Assembly (NCBI RefSeq): GCF_028463985.1 | Contig: NZ_CP116766.1 | Span: 1,240,001 to 1,304,000 of the forward strand | Length of the DNA: 64,000 bases | From: Neisseria lisongii | Lineage (GTDB): Bacteria > Pseudomonadota > Gammaproteobacteria > Burkholderiales > Neisseriaceae | Direction: 5' to 3' | In this document: positions 61,053 through 64,000 of the stretch, one piece after another | Numbering within the stretch: position 1 is the stretch's first letter | Layout of the letters: every line of letters starts with the position of its first letter | Notes under the pieces: model-generated | Databases searched by the model: none | Told to the model about the DNA's origin: nothing | What the model saw: the letters and a program-made list of their open reading frames with translations, nothing else | Position numbers and translations under genes: made by a program

Positions 61053-61075
61053 TGATATGATAATTATTCTCAATA
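61053..61075. promoter_or_regulatory. Orphan Fur-like box
   Basis: TGATATGATAATTATTCTCA followed by ATA resembles the GATAATTATTCTCA core of Fur operators. The nearest gene starts over 190 bases away, so it may be a leftover from a lost iron-uptake gene. Confidence 0.4.
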
Positions 61076-61125
61076 AGTAATTAATGAACTGATGTACTGC
61101 TACCAAGTTTTTGAATATGTTCCCG

Positions 61126-61199
61126 TATAGTGAATTACCCAAAAAATATTACAACCAAGTGAACCACCCTTCCCGCCAGTGAGACGGGGAACAATGTGT
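61126..61199. repeat. Truncated family B element
   Basis: TATAGTGAATTACCCAAAAA, then GAACCACCCTTCCCGCCAG and GACGGGGAACAATGTG match the reverse complement of 34153-34295 except for a short central deletion; the far end is missing. Confidence 0.55.
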
Positions 61200-61258
61200 A
61201 GCGTGCTTGCCTAAGCATGCACGTATTCTTTAAATTCCACATGAATGCCGTCTGAAAA

Positions 61259-61354
61259 CCGTAGGTTTCGCCAAAACGAGGGTAACGAGTTTCTGCGCAG
61301 CTAAAACCGAAGGTTTCGCTAAAACGAGCAAAGCGAGTTTCTGCGCAGCTAAAA
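61259..61354. repeat. Tandem direct repeat (2 x 48 bp)
   Basis: Two adjacent 48-bp units (61259-61306 and 61307-61354), both ending ACGAGTTTCTGCGCAGCTAAAA or GCGAGTTTCTGCGCAGCTAAAA, differ at about six positions. Both lie between DUS copies in opposite orientation. Confidence 0.75.
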
Positions 61355-61382
61355 TCATGTTTTCAGACGGCCTCAAACGATA

Positions 61383-61419
61383 CAAAAAAAGCCCGACGGG
61401 AAATCCGTCGGGCTTTTTG
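61383..61419 (-). terminator. Terminator of yebC
   Basis: AAAAAAGCCCGACGG and CCGTCGGGCTTTTT form a perfect stem around GAAAT, 21 bases beyond the yebC stop codon. Confidence 0.85.
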
Positions 61420-61439
61420 ATGATCGGTTCATGCAAAGA

Positions 61440-62168
61440 TTATTCGCCCAAATCCAAAACGGCGGAGGTGTAAACGTTTTGCACGTCGTCGAGATTTTCC
61501 AATGCGTCCAGAAGTTTCTGCATTTTAACGGCATCTTCGCCGGTCAAGACGGTTTCGTTTTGCGCACGCATGGTTACGTCGCCGTCTTGGGAAGTGAAGC
61601 CTGCGGCTTCCAATGCGGCTTTCACACCCGCCCAGTCGTTAGGGGCGGTAACCACTTCGATAATGCCTTCATCATCGACAATCACATCTTCGGCACCGGC
61701 TTCCAGAGCGGCTTCCATCAGTGCATCTTCATCGGCATCGGTAAATACCAGATAGCCTTGGTGAACGAAGTTGAACGCTACGCAGCCGTCGGTACCCAGA
61801 TTGCCGCCGTTTTTGCTGAAGGCATGGCGCACGTCGGCAACGGTACGGGTTTTGTTGTCGGTCATGCAGTCCACCATCAGCGCTGCACCGCCGATGCCGT
61901 AGCCTTCGTAGCGCAGTTCGACATATTCCACGCCTTCCAGATTGCCGGTACCTTTGTCGATGGCACGTTGGACGTTGTCTTTGGGCATATTGGCATCCCA
62001 CGCTTTGTCCATAGCCAAACGCAGGCGGGGGTTGGAAGCAGGGTCGCCGCCGCCGAGTTTGGCGGCTACGGTAATCTCTTTAATCAGTTTGGTAAAAATT
62101 TTGCCGCGTTGGGCATCGACACGGGCTTTTTTGTGTTGGATATTCGCCCACTTGCTATGGCCTGCCAT
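61440..62168 (-). CDS. yebC: YebC/PmpR-family transcriptional/translational regulator
   Basis: A 242-residue YebC-family protein. It begins [32 protein letters not shown] and contains the family stretches [30 protein letters not shown] and [15 protein letters not shown]. Members bind DNA or ribosomes; roles range from gene regulation to relief of stalling at proline stretches. Start at 62168 is chosen by the family N terminus. It stands alone, not next to ruvC. Confidence 0.94.
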   Translation of the reverse strand: MAGHSKWANIQHKKARVDAQRGKIFTKLIKEITVAAKLGGGDPASNPRLRLAMDKAWDANMPKDNVQRAIDKGTGNLEGVEYVELRYEGYGIGGAALMVDCMTDNKTRTVADVRHAFSKNGGNLGTDGCVAFNFVHQGYLVFTDADEDALMEAALEAGAEDVIVDDEGIIEVVTAPNDWAGVKAALEAAGFTSQDGDVTMRAQNETVLTGEDAVKMQKLLDALENLDDVQNVYTSAVLDLGE

Positions 62169-62464
62169 GTAGATTCCTTTCGTTTTCCGCAACTTATCGC
62201 TGCAGCCTGAGTTAATTTTCAAGCGGTGGATTTTATCATAGTTTTACAGCACTGAAAAATGCCTGTTGTCGGGAAAGCGGAATTATGAATATTTTAATTA
62301 TCCAAACTTTGCGGTATGATAGCCGCCGAATGCCGTCGTCGTAATGATGATTTTCAGACGGCCTTCCCCGCCCTTGCGGCCTGCTCGCTGCAATGGATAC
62401 GGGAACGGTTTGCGGCGGGACAGTCGCCCGCTGCTTAATCTTATTTCTTATAAAGGTATTATTT

Positions 62465-63889
62465 ATGGAAGCTCAACTGTCTGCACTGGTGGGTGCGGTC
62501 AATACTGTCCTGTGGGACTATTTACTGATTTATGCGCTGCTCGGTATCGGGCTGTTTTTCACGGTTTATCTGGGTGCGCCGCAAATTACCAGACTGGGAA
62601 CAGGATTCAAATCGGTGTTCGGCGGCCTGTTTTCCAAATCGGGCAAGGATACCGACCAAAAATCGCTTTCTCAATTTCAGGCTTTGGCGGTGGCAATTTC
62701 CGCTCAAATCGGTACGGGCAACGTTGCCGGTGTCGCCACAGCGATTACGGCGGGCGGCCCCGGTGCGGTGTTTTGGATGTGGCTTTCTGCCGTTTTGGGC
62801 ATGTCCACGATTTTCGCCGAAGCGGTGTTGGCACAAAAATACCGTGTCATCAGCCAAGGTAAATATATCGGCGGCCCGGCGTTTTATATCACCCACGGTT
62901 TGTCGCCGAAAATCGGAAAAGGGGCGGCACGCTTTCTGTCGGGCTTGTTCTCGGTTGCCCTGATTCTGGCCTTGGGCTTTATCGGCAACGCCACGCAGGC
63001 CAATTCGATTGCGTCGGCGGTAACGGTGGCGTTTAATCTTCCGGCCTTGGGGGTCGGGATTGCGCTGGCGCTACTGACCGGTTTGATTGTAATCGGCGGA
63101 GTGAACCGCATTGCCAATGTTGCCCAGTTTGTCGTGCCGTTTATGGCGCTGATTTATATTGTGTGCGCCGTGGTGATTCTGTTCCAATATGCCGATCATA
63201 TTTATCCGATGATGCACGATATTTTCACCGCTGCATTCAATCCTGAAGCAGTTTTGGGCGGCGCTGCCGGTATCGGTATGTGCGAAGCCATCCGCTTCGG
63301 CGTGGCACGGGGGCTGTTTTCCAACGAAGCCGGTATGGGTTCGACCCCGCACGCCCACGCTACTGCAGATGTCAAACACCCTGTCCAACAAGGCATGGCG
63401 GCATTTATCGGCGTGTTTATCGATACCTTGCTGGTCTGCACCGCCACCGCTCTGATTATCCTGCTGACCGATGCCGGACGTTCGGGCTATCAGGGCGCAG
63501 CGCTGACCCAATATGCGTTTACCACAGCTTTCCCCGGCTTCGGTAGCCAACTGCTCGCCATCTGCCTGACTTTCTTTGCTTTTACCACCATTATCGGCTG
63601 GTATTATTTCGGCGAATCCAACATCCGCTTCTTATTCCGAGGCAAACACTTGGTGGTTTATCGGGGCTTGGTGCTGCTGGCGATTGTATTGGGAACGCTG
63701 GGCAAAGTCGATTTGGTGTGGAGCTTATCGGATATGTTCAACGGCTTTATGGTAATTCCGAACCTGATTGCCCTCTTCCTGCTGCGCCGTGAAATCCGTG
63801 CCGTTTACGATGATTATCTGACGCAGAAAAAAACCGGCGGTGAACCGATTTACCGATATGAAACGCACGAGTTTCACGAAAAATCCTGA
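62465..63889 (+). CDS. Alanine/glycine:sodium symporter (AGCS family), copy 2
   Basis: A 474-residue AGCS transporter with about 11 helices. It carries AQIGTGNVAGVATAITAGGPGAVFWMWLSAVLGMSTIFAEAVLAQ and GVARGLFSNEAGMGSTPHAHATADVKHP. The start at 62465 (MEAQLSALVGAVN) has a TAAAGG ribosome site; a longer frame from 62393 is not family-like. It differs at the positions after the signature from the copy at 53262, e.g. SAQIGTGN versus SATIGTGN. Confidence 0.92.
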   Translation: MEAQLSALVGAVNTVLWDYLLIYALLGIGLFFTVYLGAPQITRLGTGFKSVFGGLFSKSGKDTDQKSLSQFQALAVAISAQIGTGNVAGVATAITAGGPGAVFWMWLSAVLGMSTIFAEAVLAQKYRVISQGKYIGGPAFYITHGLSPKIGKGAARFLSGLFSVALILALGFIGNATQANSIASAVTVAFNLPALGVGIALALLTGLIVIGGVNRIANVAQFVVPFMALIYIVCAVVILFQYADHIYPMMHDIFTAAFNPEAVLGGAAGIGMCEAIRFGVARGLFSNEAGMGSTPHAHATADVKHPVQQGMAAFIGVFIDTLLVCTATALIILLTDAGRSGYQGAALTQYAFTTAFPGFGSQLLAICLTFFAFTTIIGWYYFGESNIRFLFRGKHLVVYRGLVLLAIVLGTLGKVDLVWSLSDMFNGFMVIPNLIALFLLRREIRAVYDDYLTQKKTGGEPIYRYETHEFHEKS

Positions 63890-63912
63890 TAGCAAATTCA
63901 CTATCTGAAACC

Positions 63913-63950
63913 AAAAAACCTTTCCGGCTATGGCTCGGAAAGGTTTTTTT
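63913..63950 (+). terminator. Terminator of the second AGCS gene
   Basis: AAAAAACCTTTCCG and CGGAAAGGTTTTTT form a 14-bp stem around GCTATGGCT. A DUS (63958-63967) follows. Confidence 0.9.
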
Positions 63951-64000
63951 GAGTGAGGCCGTCTGAAAATGCGGCTTCAAATCACATAAAAATAAATACA

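Larger units (their letters stand above)
60857..61439. other. Intergenic region upstream of ccoG
   Basis: 583 bases without a gene. It contains a DUS (60928-60940 area), a Fur-like box (61053-61075), a decayed family B element (61126-61199), a tandem repeat (61259-61354) inside an inverted DUS pair, and the yebC terminator. No open frame here looks like a protein. Confidence 0.55.

Overview
This 64 kb window is chromosomal DNA from a species of Neisseria or a very close relative. The strongest sign is the DNA uptake sequence (core GCCGTCTGAA), which occurs dozens of times on both strands, mostly in the AG form (AGGCCGTCTGAA) and less often in the AT form, often as inverted pairs behind genes. 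Correia-type elements and genes with neisserial relatives (BamD/ComL, CNP1-like protein, SdhE) agree. The dominant AG dialect hints at a commensal or animal-associated species rather than the gonococcus or meningococcus; that is an inference.

Layout. 1-8.8 kb: partial apt, then gmk-rpoZ-spoT (purine and stringent response), a Correia-type element, and the macromolecular-synthesis set rpsU-yqeY-dnaG-rpoD. 9-14.6 kb: an HxlR regulator divergent from a broken pirin gene, ETF-ubiquinone oxidoreductase, and a zinc importer (znuA, znuB, ATPase) with two candidate Zur boxes. 15-19.4 kb: a YqjD/E/K-like envelope trio, a succinate/acetate CoA-transferase, a lipoprotein and a small secreted protein. 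19.5-26.9 kb: guaA, smpB, a cold-shock gene, clpS-clpA and small membrane proteins. 27-34 kb: rluD-pgeF-lptE-holA divergent from bamD, an MFS transporter and argE. 34-39.6 kb: tRNA-Thr, an LtaS-like enzyme, pyrC, a TusA-like protein, a CNP1-like protein and a low-GC secreted protein.

39.8-50.9 kb is one long minus-strand TCA block: sdhC-D-A-B-sdhE-gltA-sucA-sucB-lpdA. It covers citrate synthase, 2-oxoglutarate dehydrogenase with its E3, and succinate dehydrogenase with its flavinylation factor. 51-53 kb is an insertion region: a transposase remnant cut by a 198-bp miniature element, next to an IS110-family transposase. 53-64 kb: two AGCS amino-acid/sodium symporters, DUF454 and DUF1415 proteins, a seven-gene tRNA array (four Gly, Cys, an unusual Cys-like tRNA, Leu), pgsA, a HELTH-motif protein, DUF2062, FixH-ccoG and yebC.

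Most of the window is conserved housekeeping sequence. The most interesting items are: (1) a 78-nt non-canonical tRNA-Cys-like gene with a 6-7 bp anticodon stem, a bulged T-stem and an apparent compensatory U19-A56 change; (2) several families of short elements sharing TATAGTG-type ends, including a 197/198-bp element with dRS3-like palindromes inside; (3) Zur- and Fur-like operators; (4) divergent bamD and rluD genes whose start codons overlap in one CATG; (5) a long structured-looking rpsU leader. All calls come from reading the sequence and from knowledge of the families; no database search was run.
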